64,000 nt of DNA from the NCBI GenBank assembly GCA_951799405.1, contig OX637339.1, forward strand, positions 186,001-250,000, read 5' to 3'. Below the pieces are notes generated by a model. It did not search any database. It was not told the origin of the DNA and worked only from the letters and a program-made list of their open reading frames with translations. The DNA comes from Agapetus fuscipes. Its lineage: Eukaryota; Arthropoda; Insecta; Trichoptera; Glossosomatidae. The translations under genes and the position numbers were made by a program. Positions 10,201-20,413 of the stretch are shown one piece after another; position 1 is the stretch's first letter; each line of letters starts with the position of its first letter.

Positions 10201-10520
10201 TTGTGAAGGAAGCAATCGAAATACACAGGCACCCCAACTTCAACAGAGGTGACAGCTACAAACTTTCCAGTATATGGAGGCCAGTACTAACTTCAATGAT
10301 CCACCCTTTCATTAATCGGACGATTTCACAAGAAGACATAATATCGTCCTTCTGTACAACTGGGGGTATTGTGACACCTATATATGTTTACCGAAGGTTA
10401 ATAAAAGTACCTACAACCTTCGGCCTCAATCAAACAACAATAATTCAACAGTTCGCGGTTCCTCTTTGTAGAGGACACACGTCTCCTGAGGACGTCGGAT
10501 ATGACTCCGACGAAACGTAG
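10201..10520 (+). mobile_element. Penelope-like element, 3' coding fragment
   Basis: Frame reads KEAIEIHRHPNFNRGDSYKL then SSIWRPVL, the characteristic end of the endonuclease part of insect Penelope-like ORFs. It then runs through about 70 less conserved residues to PEDVGYDSDET and stop TAG at 10518-10520. Most of the element (RT and GIY-YIG core) is missing upstream. The last 13 codons overlap a complete hammerhead motif. Confidence 0.75.
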
Positions 10521-10523
10521 AGG
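10482..10523 (+). ncRNA. hammerhead ribozyme motif (PLE)
   Basis: Stem I is TCTC (10482-10485) with GAGG (10520-10523), three Watson-Crick pairs plus one G-U. Core CTGAGGA is at 10486-10492, followed by an extra C. Stem II is GTCGGA/TCCGAC around a 6-nt loop, then GAAA at 10512-10515. Stem III is the palindrome ACGT (10515-10518), so it can pair only between two molecules or copies. The predicted cleavage site is after GUA (10519). All core residues are intact apart from the extra nucleotide. Confidence 0.75.
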
Positions 10524-10529
10524 GAATCG

Positions 10530-10990
10530 TTCTTCTCTTTTGCACGGTCAGTAAAATCCGTTTTTTTCATTCTTTAAGAAGTTCTCACACGCCACATGTA
10601 AGAAGTTGCACAATTACTGCAGGCTTTTTTAAAATCGTTTAAGCTTATCTTCTGTTTACACTATGGGATGGTATAAACGCTTAGTTTGTTTACACCGCGA
10701 GTACTGGCCAGGTGGTTTGTGTTCTCTCTGGATTATGTGTCGCTGCTTTGACCGAAGTTTTCCGGTAATTGCCGGTCATTAGACTAGGCGGGAATTAATG
10801 CTGAGAGAGAGGAAAGGAATGGAGGGGACGCTAAATGGAGGGAGGGGGTACGGCTAACCAGAGGAGGTACCAACTGTCGATAAATGTGGATAATTACTGC
10901 TGAGTGCGAACAGAATGAGAAGGCTGATGCTAGTGTATGCTAAAACATCGTTCAAGACGACAGTGATGAATGTTTAGGAAATACAATCAA
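10530..10990. other. unassigned; purine-rich patch
   Basis: Contains a purine-rich GAGAGAGGAAAGGAATGGAGG patch near 10803; no gene or repeat recognised. Confidence 0.3.
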
Positions 10991-10999
10991 TAAAAATAA

Positions 11000-11170
11000 A
11001 AATATTTTTTGTGGTTTGTGTATTAACACTGTGAAAATTCATGTTGATTGATTTGTTTTAAAAAAAAACACTATTTTTTATATAAACCCTGTTTTATTTT
11101 CACATACAATACATTTAAATTACAATATAACAAACGTTTTCGACCTAGATGGTCTTCTTCAGGTAGGAAT
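11000..11170 (-). mobile_element. single-arm PLE terminal fragment
   Basis: Shares GTGTATTAACACTGTGAAAA with the 51.2 kb element end, and on the minus strand carries a hammerhead core near 11128-11166. No second arm, so probably truncated. Confidence 0.55.
11128..11166 (-). ncRNA. hammerhead-like motif, stem I weak
   Basis: CTGAAGA, extra A, stem II GACC/GGTC with a 5-nt loop, GAAA, palindromic stem III AACGTT. Stem I pairs only two bases next to the core, so this copy is probably decayed or chimeric. Confidence 0.5.
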
Positions 11171-11171
11171 T

Positions 11172-11330
11172 ATCCTTTTTTATTGATTGTAGAGGCATTA
11201 ACTTTGTAATCGTTCATCATTAAGGATAAAAGAAAAAAAACTTTGTTTTCGATTACGTGAGTATATTTATTTTTATACCACAACCGGTTTCGCAAACATC
11301 CGTTTGCATCGTCAGGTGGATCAATTAATA
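11172..11330 (-). mobile_element. PLE-like terminal fragment, same family as 54.6 kb
   Basis: Nearly the same sequence as 54600-54760: GATTGTAGAGGCATTAACTT, a TAATCG/CGATTA pair, then a hammerhead. One arm only. Confidence 0.65.
11278..11319 (-). ncRNA. hammerhead ribozyme motif
   Basis: Minus strand: stem I CCAC/GTGG (4 bp, perfect), CTGACGA, extra T, stem II GCAAAC/GTTTGC with GGAT loop (6 bp, perfect), GAAA, palindromic stem III ACCGGT, cleavage triplet GUU. All conserved core residues present. Confidence 0.75.
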
Positions 11331-11811
11331 CTTTATCCTAACTTATTAATGTTGCCTGCGCTAGAAGTTGCAACAGCACGGTCATTCTTACCTACCGAAC
11401 TTTGTAATATTTGTATGAAAACAAATCAACTGCTCACTTGCGGCCATCTTGGATTGACAGGTCTTCATACGAATGCATCATTAGTTTGTCAAAGCGTGGG
11501 CTCAACCGACGACTAAAATGTCTAAGAATAGCCCCGATTAATGAGTACAACACTAGTTTAGTGGGATAGATAGAACTTCTTATTAGAACAAGAGTGTGCC
11601 ATCTTTAGAGTCAGTAGTTTGTATTAATTAAACGCTTCAAGTTAGTGTCGTATAACGGGGTGGGGAATGGCTCTTATGCAAGTTAGGAAACCTCACACGT
11701 AGAGGAGCCTTGTGGAGGAAAGCAGCTCTGGCCTAAGTTTGATGTACGACCCAATTAAGACGTCTCCTCGCTTCGTTATCCGACAGCTTATGCAGAAAAC
11801 TTCAACCAGAG
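11331..11811. other. unassigned sequence
   Basis: Mixed composition, no recognised repeat; the open frame at 11304-11516 overlaps the ribozyme strand and has no support. Confidence 0.3.
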
Positions 11812-12440
11812 ACAATTTACGCTTTTAAATTTCAAGAATAATTACACTTTTCGTATTTAAACGCACCATGAGATTCATTTCGTAAGTTCAGGTGAATTTA
11901 TCTTCAATCGTGAAGAAAGTCCGCCTCCTGAAGATGTTGGCTATGACGCTAACGAAACGACTAAAAAAATGTGAGTTTTTCCCTTTCATTTTTTTTTTGA
12001 GATTCATTTAGTTAGTTAAGGTTAGTCCATACTCAATCGTCGGGCAGTAAAAAGTGCCTCCTGAAGATGTTGCCTACGTTGCCAACGAAATGACGAGAAA
12101 AATGTAAATTCTTCAAGTTTCAAAATTAATTACACTTTTCGGATATTAAACGAACTGATAGATTCATTTGAGTTAGCTCAGGTTAGTTCATCTTAAATTG
12201 TCGAGCAGAAAGGCTACCTCCTGAAGAAGTTGGCTATGTCGCTAACGTAACAACAAGAAAAATGTAACTTCTTAAAATTTCAAAATTAATTACACTTTTT
12301 GGGTATTACACGAACCGTTAGATTCATTCAGTTAGTTCAGATTAGTTCATCTTCAACCGTCGTGCAGAAAAGCTGCCTCCTGAAGACGTTGGCTATTTTG
12401 CTAACGAAACGATTAAAAAAATGTAAGTTTTTCCCTAAGG
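11812..12440 (+). repeat. four-unit tandem repeat, each with a hammerhead-like core
   Basis: Units of about 133-160 bp. The landmark CTGAAGA falls at 11928, 12061, 12221 and 12380. Each unit has TTCAAxATTAATTACACTTTT, GATTCATTT, GTTAGTTxAGGTTAGTTCATC, CCTCCTGAAGA, stem II GTTGGC/GCTAAC (or a variant) and GAAACGA. Unit 3 has GTAA instead of GAAA. The segment after GAAAC is no longer ACGU, so cleavage is doubtful in these copies. Confidence 0.8.
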
Positions 12441-12904
12441 AAAGAAAAGTGTATCTAAATAGGTACACTTTTTCTAGGTAGGTCTTGAAAATTCATTAAA
12501 ATATGTCGACTTCTTCTTCTTCTTTTTGTGCCACTTTTATCGAAGGTCGGCGATCATCAAGGCTATTTTTACTTAAGATGCTGCGGCTCGAAACAGGGAC
12601 TTGGTGCTTCTGCCAAAACCATGAAGACTGCAGGGGATAAACAAGGAATGCCAGCAAAAATAAGAAAATAAGTTCGTAAGAAAAAAAGGATAATCTAGTG
12701 GTATATCTGTGTGTATCTAAAGCTCTGCAAAATTTGAAATGCGACAACGGTCGCTATCACAGTTTATGGCGGTATTTCCGGTTCTTTGTGACAGGCAATA
12801 ACCATGATTTCAAATTTCAAATTTTGATTTACTCATAATTTTCTTCAACTGACATTCCTTGTTTTTCCAGTGTAGTCTTCATATGAAAAAAATATTTATA
12901 AAAA
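12441..12904. other. unassigned sequence
   Basis: Contains a CTT trinucleotide run near 12510; otherwise no recognised content. Confidence 0.3.
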
Positions 12905-13163
12905 TCTATCTATAATCTAAGCTGCAAAGATATGTTGACATTTAAGGCTCATATTAAATGCATGCCCACAGACAGGCACATGCAGGTTCGCGCCTTCACA
13001 TTTTGCATGCGTGCATCCAAATAAACAAAACCTCACATGAACATAAGCCTTGCAACTCCTGCCGCTTTACCCTGAAACCGAGGTGGCATTGGCAAAAGTG
13101 AACCGATGTTTAAAGCACGGGGGGTCTGCCTCATACCAACCTATCAGTCAAGAAGCACAAAAA
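12905..13163 (-). mobile_element. element C copy
   Basis: Full span from the TATAATCTAAGCTGCAAAG tail to CCAACCTATCAGTCAAG. Confidence 0.8.
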
Positions 13164-13385
13164 ATGATAGCTGATTTACAAAAAATACTTACTCGAATTT
13201 AAAAAAAAATTGAACTTAATATTACACTTGAAATTAATGCTCTTACCACCATTGTTGCAAATCAACCGCCATTTATAATATACATAATTCTTTCATATTT
13301 CAACCCTAGCATATTTTCTCTACAATATCCAACCAAAAAATACTCATTTTTCGTTTATAAATAACATAGAACGCAAACGCAACTA

Positions 13386-13438
13386 AAACGCAACTAAGCT
13401 ACACATATAGTGTAACTTCTTGCCGCGTTATCCCCGAA
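13386..13438 (-). mobile_element. SINE-A tail fragment
   Basis: CTAAGCTACACATATAGTGT ... CGCGTTATCCCCGAA only; the rest is absent. Confidence 0.7.
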
Positions 13439-13551
13439 ATTCACAAAAATATCTTATTTATTAATATTCTCATACATGTTTATGAATATCTCCAAACAAA
13501 CACGTATTTCATAAAAACAAACGACCAAAACACCACCATCTCCTCATACAG

Positions 13552-13744
13552 GACCCTGAGTACGAGTTTGTTCACTTTACTCGAAGTATTGTGTATTCGA
13601 GAAAAATGTATGTGAACTTGTAAAGCACCCCTGGCAAAAAAGGTTTCGAAACTTGTTTTGCCAGGGGTGCTTTACAAGTTCACATACATTTTTCTCGAAT
13701 ACACAATACTTCGAGTAAAGTGAAAAACTCGTATTCAGAGGGTA
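13552..13744. repeat. near-perfect foldback (inverted repeat)
   Basis: Arms of about 88 bp at 13552-13639 and 13656-13744 match with few differences. Outer ends are GGACCCTGAGTACGAG and its partner CTCGTATTCAGAGGGTAC; the loop is about 16 nt (AGGTTTCGAAACTTG). It looks like a small foldback transposon. No clear target duplication seen, no coding content. Confidence 0.85.
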
Positions 13745-14555
13745 CAGGTTATACCAAGGGCGGAGGGTGATTTTATGAAAAAATATATACTTTATTTTAA
13801 ACGTCAGTTTGACTAGACGTCATAACGCAAAAATATGCTATCATAAAAATATGTAAGGCAAGCTAGACCTCAAGATTTTTTTGAGAAATGAATCCAATTT
13901 TTTTATTTTATAAAAAAGACCTTTAAACCAAGTAGGAAAACATTGCTCAAATTCCCCTCGATCGCGTGTATGGAAGATACAAATAGCACTAACTACCAAG
14001 TGAGTGATTTTGATTTTCACATCCAGTTTCTATAAGGCTGGATAAACCTTTTTAACTGGGCCATATGAAGCCCACTCCAGTTAAAAAGAATGAGGTCGGA
14101 ACGTTGAATAGGGCACAGAAATAAACCTGGTCATTCGGCCGGATTACTTTCAAATCTGACGGCGCTAGCTCATCCATGAAAAGTTTTTTGAATCCAAAAC
14201 TGTCCTTACACGTCGTTTTAATGAAAAATAAGATAATAAGTTCAAATTCAACGAGTACTTTGCAACTTTGCAAATTTATTTTAACAAACCGATTTCATGT
14301 TGAGTGCATTTTAATATTGTAAAGTATTGTCACAACAATAAATATTGTCTACGATAAATATCAGTATTAATTGTGAATAGGGTAGTTGCAGTGGTAGGGA
14401 AAACGGTTGAAAATAATATGGTTCTGTAGAGTACATTTCAAGGATCACAACCATATATTTTTTTGTGTAGTAAAAATAAAAATATCATTGATAATTTAAA
14501 AAAATAAAATGCGGAGAATTTTAGTCGCGCCAAAACGCAGCGCGTTCGACTTCGT
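13745..14555. other. AT-rich sequence, unassigned
   Basis: No gene recognised. 13955-13980 shares a CCCCTCGATCGCGTGTATGG string type with the old repeats near 7.4 and 51.4 kb. Confidence 0.3.
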
Positions 14556-14586
14556 GAATCTTGACGTCAAAATGACGTCAAGATTC
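14556..14586. promoter_or_regulatory. hairpin with two TGACGTCA palindromes
   Basis: A perfect inverted repeat of GAATCTTGACGTCA around AAA. It contains two copies of TGACGTCA (14562-14569 and 14573-14580), the consensus CRE site bound by CREB/ATF factors. No gene is visible beside it, so function is unproven; it may be a transposon end. Confidence 0.4.
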
Positions 14587-15614
14587 GCCACTGGGCCCGT
14601 CGATACCTACACTCCGAAAATGCATCGGCGTCATATCTACCTAAATAAACAAAATGACCTTTTTTCCGGAAATCGAATATACGCTAATTTTAAAGAGCTT
14701 TAGTTTAAAAACTAAGCAAGATATTTTTTTTTTGAAAACGCAGATGTATTTTAAAAAATGTATTCTACCATTTTATACAATGAAAAAAATATGTGATACT
14801 TCCCTATTGTATTTCTTAGTGTTATATTATGAAAAATAATAAATTGCTAGTGCCACCTTTGACTCACGAGCGTCTACTAAATGCTGTAAGCTAATAAATA
14901 ATCCCTGGTAATCGGGAATTCAATATGAGTGACATCACATAGCCGATGGATATTTAGAAAATTCAGACCTCATTTCATGAAGAGGATTGCTATTCGCCAA
15001 CCTATTTTTGCTTGGTATTTTTTTCCCCTTGTTCGTTCTCTCTCACCCTGTCGTTTTCACATCACACATTCTATGTATGAATATTGTGAATACATAAAAG
15101 GAATTATATGTGAAATAAAAGTGATATGAGGTCCACAAAGTGGAAAATACAATTTTCGGTTGGAAACGGCCTCTTAAAATATTGAGTGAGGAGATATTTC
15201 TCAAGTATCTTTTACGGGTTCATATAAAACCAAGCTCGGCTATCTAGGTCTGTTTAAAAAATGGGACAAATATATGAGCATACAGAGAATCTCATTCTCT
15301 TCATTTCCATATATTTAAATAATTTTCGTAATTATTCTTAGATTGCCAGCTTTGGTTCTAAAATGTGACTCGACCGCTTTTGCTCATATCAATGAAGGAT
15401 AAATTGTTAAATCTTTCAGTGGAAATTGCTCTCGTTTGTCAAAATATGATTTTTTCCACAAAATACACGGAAACTAAAATATTCAACGGAGGCGTTGTTT
15501 CAGTTTTGATATGTTTTTTTGTGCTTCGAAATGAAATGTTGTATACTTGGTGCAGAATTCGAAATGAACACGTTTATTCCATTTAGCATATTACAAAATA
15601 TCGATTTTATTTTT
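14587..15614. other. AT-rich sequence, unassigned
   Basis: About 1 kb with only short chance open frames (14654-14839, 14929-15129, 15365-15586); no domains, repeats or splice pattern recognised. Confidence 0.35.
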
Positions 15615-15830
15615 TGTGGCTTCACTTTTGCCAATGCTACTCCACTTTCAGAGAAGGGCTGCAAAAATTAAAGGCTTTTATGCGATTTGGGTTTTTATTT
15701 TGGAAGTTGATATGCGGCATGTGTAAGCACAAACTTGTGTGTGTCTCTTTGATGGAATACATTAATTACGAAACTGAATTGATAATAGGTATTTGTAACT
15801 TATATTTTAAAGAGAGAACCTAAAATGTTA
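15615..15830 (+). mobile_element. element C copy, diverged
   Basis: TTCACTTTTGCCAATGCTAC ... ATATGCGGCATGTGTAAGC ... TTGTAACTTA; many substitutions. Confidence 0.6.
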
Positions 15831-15849
15831 ATAATTATAAAAAAATTAA

Positions 15850-16128
15850 AAATGTTATTTGTTGTGTATGTTCTTTGACTTATAGGTTGGTATGCGGCTG
15901 ATCACCCATGCTGTAGAAAATGGTTCACTTTGCTAATGTCACCCCTGTTTCAGGAAAGGTCGGCAGGAGTTGCAGGGTGTAAGTTCATTTGAGATTCGGG
16001 TTTTTATATTGTAGGTCCACATGCGGCATGTTTAAGCGCGAACTTATACGTGTCTGTTTGTGAAAATGCATATAATGTAAATCTTTAATGTTACATTTAT
16101 ATTCGCAACTTAGATTAGATTAGATTAT
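15850..16128 (+). mobile_element. element C copy
   Basis: Well preserved. Includes the 5' extension TTTGTTGTGTATGTTCTTTG seen in a subset of copies and ends TTAGATTAGATTAGATT. Confidence 0.85.
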
Positions 16129-16283
16129 ATAAATATTACGATTTTATCTCGGGCTCACTTTTAATAAAATTATGGTTATATTTATTACACAGTATTTCTT
16201 TTAACAAGTTGATTACATAAAATGGTTCACTCTCACACTTCTGTATTGTCGGTATCACGGCTTGGGCGTTAATCGATCACTCC

Positions 16284-16670
16284 TTGCTTCACAGAACTGC
16301 AGGCTATTTGTATGTGACCAAGGTATATTCTTGCGTGTTCCTGAATTGTCCAAGCGCCTCTAGAATGGATATTTCCAGATATTACCAGAAGTACCAACAG
16401 TTCAAGTGTCAAACACTCACGTCTACACACACATTGTCGGTGTTATGGCCAAGTGGGCTGATCTTTCTAGCGTGTATGCAATAGACCAACGTTGGTTCGA
16501 TCCCCGCCTGGGTCATTTGACCATAACTTTGACCAGGGCCAGGCAAAATAGGTTGGTGAATTGCATTCCTCTTCACAAATCAAATCAAATCAAATACACA
16601 GCGAGTAAACACGCCTACGCACACAATCACAAAAACACGCAGACATGAACCTATACATTCGTAATATTAT
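16284..16670 (+). mobile_element. element F copy interrupted by SINE-D
   Basis: Left part 16284-16436 and right part 16584-16670 are continuous in the copy at 48600-48825. The break falls within a CACACACAT/ACACAGCGAG region. Confidence 0.7.
16437..16583 (+). mobile_element. SINE-D copy inserted in element F
   Basis: GGCCAAGTGGGCTGATC, GGTTCGATCCCCGCCTGGG, internal deletion of the ATTAAT middle, then TTCACAAATC and (AAATC)n tail. Confidence 0.75.
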
Positions 16671-17139
16671 TTATGCAACTTCCTTGAGGTGTGCCACACA
16701 CGAAAACGGCGCTTTTTAAAAAAATAAATCATCCAAATATATGTATAGAAGGTAGTCATAACAAGCTTTATTTAGTTCCCTCAGTATCGCCATTATATAT
16801 TGCCAAAGTTCACCCTGGAATAGAGAGGCTAGTTTATAAAGACTGTGCACTCCTCATTACTATGTGCAGGGCGCAGATGTGATCACCAGTATAATGCATT
16901 TTAATATCGGGTCATACATATCAGAAGCGAGCATGCCGTAGAGGCAATAAAGGGTAAAATATACGATGAACTTTCAAATCCATCGGTGTTATTCAGACAC
17001 GGCCAAACCAAGGCTCAACCGTCACCTTACGTAAAGTTTCTATACCAAAAAAATGAGCCACAGATCGGCTATGGATCAAATTTGATGAACTATGAATAAC
17101 CCTGTATGTTACAAAGATACATTAACATTTATGTTCATA
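16671..17139. other. unassigned sequence
   Basis: Begins with a short SINE-B tail-like piece (GAGGTGTGCCACACACGAAAA); the rest is not recognised. Confidence 0.3.
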
Positions 17140-17292
17140 TTTAATGCACGTAGACGCTATGGTCACGCGGGTCAGGTATTGGCATTCAAAACAGCGTTTT
17201 TGAAACTGACGCAAGTTCGAGTCCCGTCGTGTCTTATTGACGATAACTTTGACCCTGGTTCAATAGATCTCATTGGGTAATTAATAATTATT
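17140..17292 (+). mobile_element. SINE-D-related copy, diverged head
   Basis: AGACGCTATGGTCACGCGGG and AAGTTCGAGTCCCGTCG replace the usual boxes; GACCCTGGTTCAATAGATCTC then matches the D body. Confidence 0.55.
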
Positions 17293-17295
17293 ATA

Positions 17296-17500
17296 AGTTA
17301 ACAATCTATAATCTAAGCTTCAAAGACATGTTAAAATCTATCGCTCGCGCCTGCACATTCAGAATGTGTGCATACAAATAAATAAAACCTCACATGAACA
17401 TAAACCTTGCAATTCCTATCGCCTTTCCCTGAAACCGATGTGACATTGGAAAAAGTGAATCAATTTTTATAGCGCGGGGGCTATATACTAAACCTACCTC
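17296..17500 (-). mobile_element. element C copy
   Basis: ACAATCTATAATCTAAGCTTC ... CCTCACATGAACATAAACC ... AAGTGAATCAATTTTTATAGC; the 5' end is lost. Confidence 0.7.
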
Positions 17501-17639
17501 AAATATACCTCAAAATAATAATGTGTAATTATGAATTAAAGACAATTGATAAAAAACCGTTTAATTATTAATTGATGATTTTTTCTTCATCTTATCATAC
17601 AGGGTGAGATTTAGGGGAGAAGAATTCAGGGACGCCGAA

Positions 17640-18260
17640 GCACATCGTGGCTGAAAAATCTGTGACTTTGGTTCAACAAAAGCACCAGTTCCTGATTTGA
17701 ACAGCAGCATCCAATATGAAGAGGTAGACTACTCAATGGCATTTATGCAGCGCAACCAAAATGCCAGCTTAATAGACTGCAGTCTGTAATGAACGCCAGT
17801 GCTCGCTTGATTTATGGTCAGAGCAAATACTGCCACATCACCCCACTCCTGCAGAAGCTTCACTGGTTGAGGATCCCAGAAAGGATCAAATTCAAGCTAT
17901 GTAGGTCTCACGGTACATAAAGCGCTGCATGGAGTTGCGCCAGAGTACTTGCAGGAGCTGATAATACCGAGGAGTCTGAGTGAGAGGGAGCTCACTCTGC
18001 GATCTGCTTACAGTGCTCTTACCTCTTTCAGCACACAATGCAGAAAAAGAAGCGCAGTGTTCGGAGACCGCGCTTTCGCCGTTGCAGGACCGTCTACTTG
18101 GAACCAGCTTCCCCCTGAAGTGCGCGCCAAGGAAAGGATCGAGAGCTTCAAGAAGGGAATGAAGACCCATTTCTCCACCGCCACGTCAAGCCTGAAAGCG
18201 CCCTTGCAGTGACAGTAGTCAGGAAACGGCGCTCTACAAATCATCATCATCATGATCATG
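17640..18260 (+). mobile_element. L2/CR1-like LINE 3' portion, frameshifted
   Basis: Upstream frame reads RLQSVMNASARLIYG ... HITPLLQKLHWLRIPERIKF, the conserved thumb-region of L2/CR1 RTs. A frameshift and stops near 17905 separate it from the second frame, which ends FGDRAFAVAGPSTWNQLPPE. The 3' end is GCGCTCTACAAATC(ATC)n. The catalytic palm is absent. Confidence 0.85.
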
Positions 18261-18610
18261 TTGATCGCTAATCTTCGATAGAAGTTGGCTCCAAAGAACA
18301 AGAATAAGGAAACAAAAATGTTGCTTATTTCATACTATCATAAATGAATGTCAATTTCTTGGCACCATGCAAGTGTCCACCCTTCCATGCCATAGAGCAC
18401 AAGCTTCAAGAGACCATTAACTCGTGCTGGCACTTCTTTAAGTGGTATCATGCACGCCGAGCTTCCTCCACTGAACTAAAAGGATTAAAAGAGTTCTGCG
18501 CAATAAATTTACCAGAGCACCTTCTCGCATCAAATTTGCAGCTTGCAACTGTTAAATTTACGTTTCAACTTTAAAATGACGTTTATTAAAGTGTATTACA
18601 AAAAGGGTTC
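18261..18610. other. unassigned; open frame 18344-18574
   Basis: The 76-codon frame has a plausible ARRASSTELKGLKEF stretch but no family that I recognise; it is probably a fragment of another mobile-element ORF. Confidence 0.25.
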
Positions 18611-18611
18611 A

Positions 18612-18860
18612 ACCAAAACTGTGTAATCTAATCTAATCTAATCTAAGCTGCAAGGATATATACCATTTAAGATTTATATAAATGCATTCCCACAAGCAGA
18701 TATGTATAATTTCGCGCTAACACATGCCGCATGTGGACCTTCATTATAAGAACCCATCTCAAATGAACATAAGCCCTGCAACTCTTGCCGTCCTTCCCTG
18801 AGACAGGGGTGACATTGGCAAAGTGAACCATTTTTTCACAGTATGGGTGGTCAGCCGTGT
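18612..18860 (-). mobile_element. element C copy
   Basis: (CTAAT)n tail at 18625-18645; ends at GGTGGTCAGCCGTGTAATAAA, 5' tip replaced. Confidence 0.8.
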
Positions 18861-18927
18861 AATAAAAAGTGCATTTCTAAAACTGCACAATCAAAAGCGT
18901 ATTACCAAAGGTGTACTACGAAAACTG

Positions 18928-19160
18928 CATTCCTTGACTTATAGGCTGGTATGAGGCTGACCTGTAAAAAATGGTTCACTGGGCCAATGTCACCCCTGTG
19001 TCAGAGAAGGTCTGTAAAAGCTGTAGGGTTTATGTTCATTTGAGGTTTGTATTTTATTTCTAGTACAGCATTTGTAAGCGTGAACTATATGTTTTTGTTT
19101 GTGGGCATGCATTTGATATGAGCTATAAATGTCAATGTATCTTTGCAACTTAGATTATAA
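18928..19160 (+). mobile_element. element C copy
   Basis: TTCCTTGACTTATAGGCTGG to TCTTTGCAACTTAGATTATA; opposite orientation to its neighbours. Confidence 0.8.
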
Positions 19161-19319
19161 ATAGATGTACTGTCATTATGATGTTCTTTCATTGTGATGT
19201 TATGTCATGTGTCATTCTGTCATGTGCCGGTCCATCCTGTCAGTTGTCTTCCATCAGAGTGTACCTAGACATATCTACGGAGGTAATGGCCCCCCCTAGC
19301 GAAATATCGGCTGAATACA

Positions 19320-19425
19320 GTCCGACCTAATATAATCTAATTTAAGTTGCAAAGATATGTAACATCGGGGATTCACATTATAATATGCATTCTCACAAGC
19401 TTGTTTTTGCTCATGACGCATGCAA
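19320..19425 (-). mobile_element. element C 3' fragment
   Basis: TAATCTAATTTAAGTTGCAAAG to about TGACGCATGC; immediately followed by another copy's (CTAAT)n tail. Confidence 0.7.
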
Positions 19426-19429
19426 ACTA

Positions 19430-19688
19430 ATCTAATCTAATCTAATCTAAGCTGCAAAAATATATATCATTTAAGATTTATATTAAATGCATTCCCACAA
19501 GCAGACATGTATAATTTCGTGCTAACACATGCCGCATATGGACCTACAATATAAAAACCCAATCTCAAATGAACATTAGCCCTGCAACTCTTGCCGTCCT
19601 TCCCTGAAACAGGGGTGACATTGGCAAAGTGAACCATTTTTTTACAGTATGGGTGGTCAGCCGCATACCAACATAAAAGTCAAGGAAC
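19430..19688 (-). mobile_element. element C copy, well preserved
   Basis: Complete from the (TCTAA)n tail to ACCAACATAAAAGTCAAGG. Confidence 0.85.
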
Positions 19689-19689
19689 C

Positions 19690-19830
19690 TTCAACGTAAA
19701 AACCTAAATCTCGAATGAACATACACCCCGCAACACTTGCCGACCTTCCCTGAAACAGGAGTGACCTAGGCAAAGTGAACCATTTTCGACAGCATGGGTG
19801 GTCACCAACCTATAATTCAAGGAACCTACA
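19690..19830 (-). mobile_element. element C 5' fragment
   Basis: AAAAACCTAAATCTCGAATG ... CACCAACCTATAATTCAAGG; joined directly to the previous copy, forming a head-to-tail pair. Confidence 0.75.
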
Positions 19831-20085
19831 TACAGTGCAGTATGGATTGAGATATTATATTTAGTAAACGCTACGGCAGATTGTGGACGTCTTGCTTTGT
19901 ACTTATTTGAGAAACTGCAGGGAAAGATATCTAAGATCGTTTATCGCGCTGCAAGACTGTTTAAATTCTGTCACCATATTTTACAGGATTAAAATTTATG
20001 TGAGAGGATTACGTTTCACGGTGTCTTCATACATAAAACATGCAATCTAACCGGAAGAATTTTGTGAGATTGGATATAATGAATA
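19831..20085. other. unassigned sequence
   Basis: No recognised repeat; includes ACGCTACGGCAGA-type strings also seen near 45.4 kb. Confidence 0.25.
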
Positions 20086-20373
20086 AATAATAATATTAGG
20101 ATGATTTATTTGGTGAGCGCTGTTTTTGTGTGTATCACACCTTAAGAGCCCTCTGCAAGCTTGGTCGTTGCTGTAGAAAGCGCCAATTCTCAAGCAAGAC
20201 CCAGTTGCTGTAAGGTTGGATGGAACTTTCGGTGCCCGGTCTTTGGTACAGGTTTATGATTTTTTTCAACCCAGCGAAGAGCACATTTGGAAATATAAAT
20301 GGTATATAAATATAAATATTTAAAAATATAAATGGTAAAACATTGTTTTAATTCACTTTATTTTATTTGTTTA

Positions 20374-20413
20374 TGCTCGAATATTTTCGCCTAATGAGGC
20401 ATCTTCAAGAGCA
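20374..20413 (-). ncRNA. hammerhead-like motif, left arm
   Basis: Identical to the right-arm motif read on the opposite strand. Confidence 0.55.

Noticed and set aside
18612..18650. Telomeric repeats
   Set aside because: The repeats are (TTAGA)n, not the insect TTAGG, and are only the tails of element C.
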